64,000 bases of DNA, from positions 55,686 through 119,685 of the forward strand of contig CAZKAP010000002.1 in assembly GCA_964550895.1 (NCBI GenBank), in the 5' to 3' direction. This stretch comes from CAZKAP01 sp964550895. Its GTDB lineage: Bacteria; Bacteroidota; Bacteroidia; Flavobacteriales; Flavobacteriaceae. The translations under genes and the position numbers were made by a program. Positions within the stretch are counted from its first letter, which is position 1; every line of letters starts with the position of its first letter. Positions 63,607 through 64,000 of this stretch are shown here, piece after piece. A model generated the notes under the pieces. The model ran no database searches, had not been told where the DNA came from, and worked only from the letters and a program-made list of their open reading frames with translations.

Positions 63607-63621
63607 CTGACAAGCTGTCAG
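63607..63621. promoter_or_regulatory. Dyad CTGACA-AGC-TGTCAG upstream of dnaK
   Basis: A perfect inverted repeat with 6-bp arms around three bases, located 11 bases upstream of the sigma-54-like element. It does not match CIRCE (the HrcA operator), so HrcA control is not supported. It may be the site for an unknown heat-shock regulator. Confidence 0.4.
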
Positions 63622-63710
63622 TCATCCCCTGCATAGCCCGGCCGAAACCGATACTTAAGCGCGTATTGCTTTACAGGAAGATGCTGAGGGCTCGTCGTGT
63701 ATAGAGCAAC

Positions 63711-64000
63711 TTAGAACTGAAAGTAGATAAACTGTTCGTCCGTGGACTGTACGATGATCAAGCCAAACATCATGATACCCCAGACCAGGCTGAGTACCCA
63801 GGCCGGTGTGGAGCGAATGACCCCGTCCAGGCTTCGGTTTCGCATGGCGAAGTGCCCCAGAAATACGAAGGTCATAAGGGATAGTACGAGCACAATATCC
63901 GCCGTGGTCAGAAGGGCCTTGCTGCCGTGAATGAAGAACATGGATCCCAGCAGGTTCAGGGCATTGTCGAAATCACTGGCCCTGAAGAACACCCAGGTGA
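63711..64000 (-). CDS. MBOAT-family O-acyltransferase (AlgI-like), C-terminal part only
   Basis: The frame is open to the right edge, so the N-terminus lies outside the window. The visible ~96 residues begin TWVFFRASDFDNALNLLGSM, the characteristic C-terminal segment of MBOAT proteins such as AlgI. These transfer acetyl groups to exported polysaccharides or other acceptors from the inner membrane. Two hydrophobic segments follow (TADIVLVLSLMTFVFLGHF and VLSLVWGIMMFGLIIV). The partner SGNH or AlgJ-like gene is not seen. dnaK lies about 170 bases downstream on the same strand and has its own promoter elements. Confidence 0.72.
   Translation of the reverse strand, partial: TWVFFRASDFDNALNLLGSMFFIHGSKALLTTADIVLVLSLMTFVFLGHFAMRNRSLDGVIRSTPAWVLSLVWGIMMFGLIIVQSTDEQFIYFQF

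Noticed and set aside
63539..63710. Possible CIRCE (HrcA) operator before dnaK
   Set aside because: The TTAGCACTC-N9-GAGTGCTAA pattern is absent; only the unrelated 6-bp dyad is present.

Overview
This window looks like a chromosomal segment of a marine-type flavobacterium (Bacteroidetes, probably Flavobacteriaceae) with a base composition close to half GC by eye. The inference rests on the gene families present (S46 dipeptidyl-peptidase, DUF4199, a Bacteroidetes-style RibBA whose second half is degenerate, a large CheB/CheR/PAS kinase) and on promoter -7 boxes of the Bacteroidetes type TAnnTTTG, seen before the tRNA-Ser gene and before a small gene at 41.4 kb. There are no insertion sequences, integrases, prophage genes or CRISPR arrays. 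Most of the window is ordinary core genome.

Layout. 0-4.2 kb: the 3' part of recG, then an exported S46 peptidase with a clear terminator. 4.2-11.6 kb (minus strand): a GapN-type aldehyde dehydrogenase and the isoleucine/valine operon ilvD-ilvB-ilvN-ilvC, preceded by a possible 49-codon leader ORF. 11.8-20.8 kb: a small zinc-finger/nuclease-like protein, a ComM/YifB ATPase, then tilS-dsbD-penicillin acylase joined by ATGA overlaps, and a membrane acyltransferase. 20.9-32.3 kb: lpdA, an NhaC antiporter, and a plus-strand run tpx-dgkA-ftsK-lolA-lptF/G-ribBA covering oxidative defence, lipid recycling, chromosome segregation, outer-membrane biogenesis and riboflavin synthesis. 32.4-32.9 kb: tRNA-Ser(TGA), followed by a second, imperfect copy of its 3' end and terminator. 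33.3-43.3 kb: a PhoD-like phosphatase, a Gfo/Idh/MocA oxidoreductase, and an amidoligase-CBS fusion overlapping an aspartoacylase-like hydrolase, then an SGNH lipoprotein and a gene-poor, AT-richer interval. 43.4-51.1 kb: cell-envelope and exported functions (GH13 alpha-glucosidase, DUF2007, DUF3179, prolyl oligopeptidase, DUF4199, CIA30, EEP phosphatase).

51.3-59.5 kb is the most distinctive part, a light-signalling island. A heme oxygenase (biliverdin source) overlaps a bacteriophytochrome, which is followed by two stand-alone receiver proteins and converges on a 1331-residue CheB-CheR-PAS-histidine kinase. The phytochrome would be an 853-residue PAS-GAF-PHY-HWE kinase-receiver protein, but a single in-frame TAA divides it inside the PHY tongue. 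The sensory core and the kinase are therefore read as two adjacent ORFs in the same frame.

59.8-64 kb: a lipoprotein with a lipocalin-like C-terminus, a 3'-truncated DUF1624 acyltransferase gene, dnaK with a sigma-54-like promoter and dyad upstream, and the C-terminal part of an MBOAT O-acyltransferase running off the right edge.

The main items for follow-up are the split phytochrome, the amidoligase-CBS/aspartoacylase pair with an operator-like dyad, the cysteine-free GTP cyclohydrolase II half of RibBA, the tRNA-Ser 3'-end duplication, and the ilvD leader ORF.
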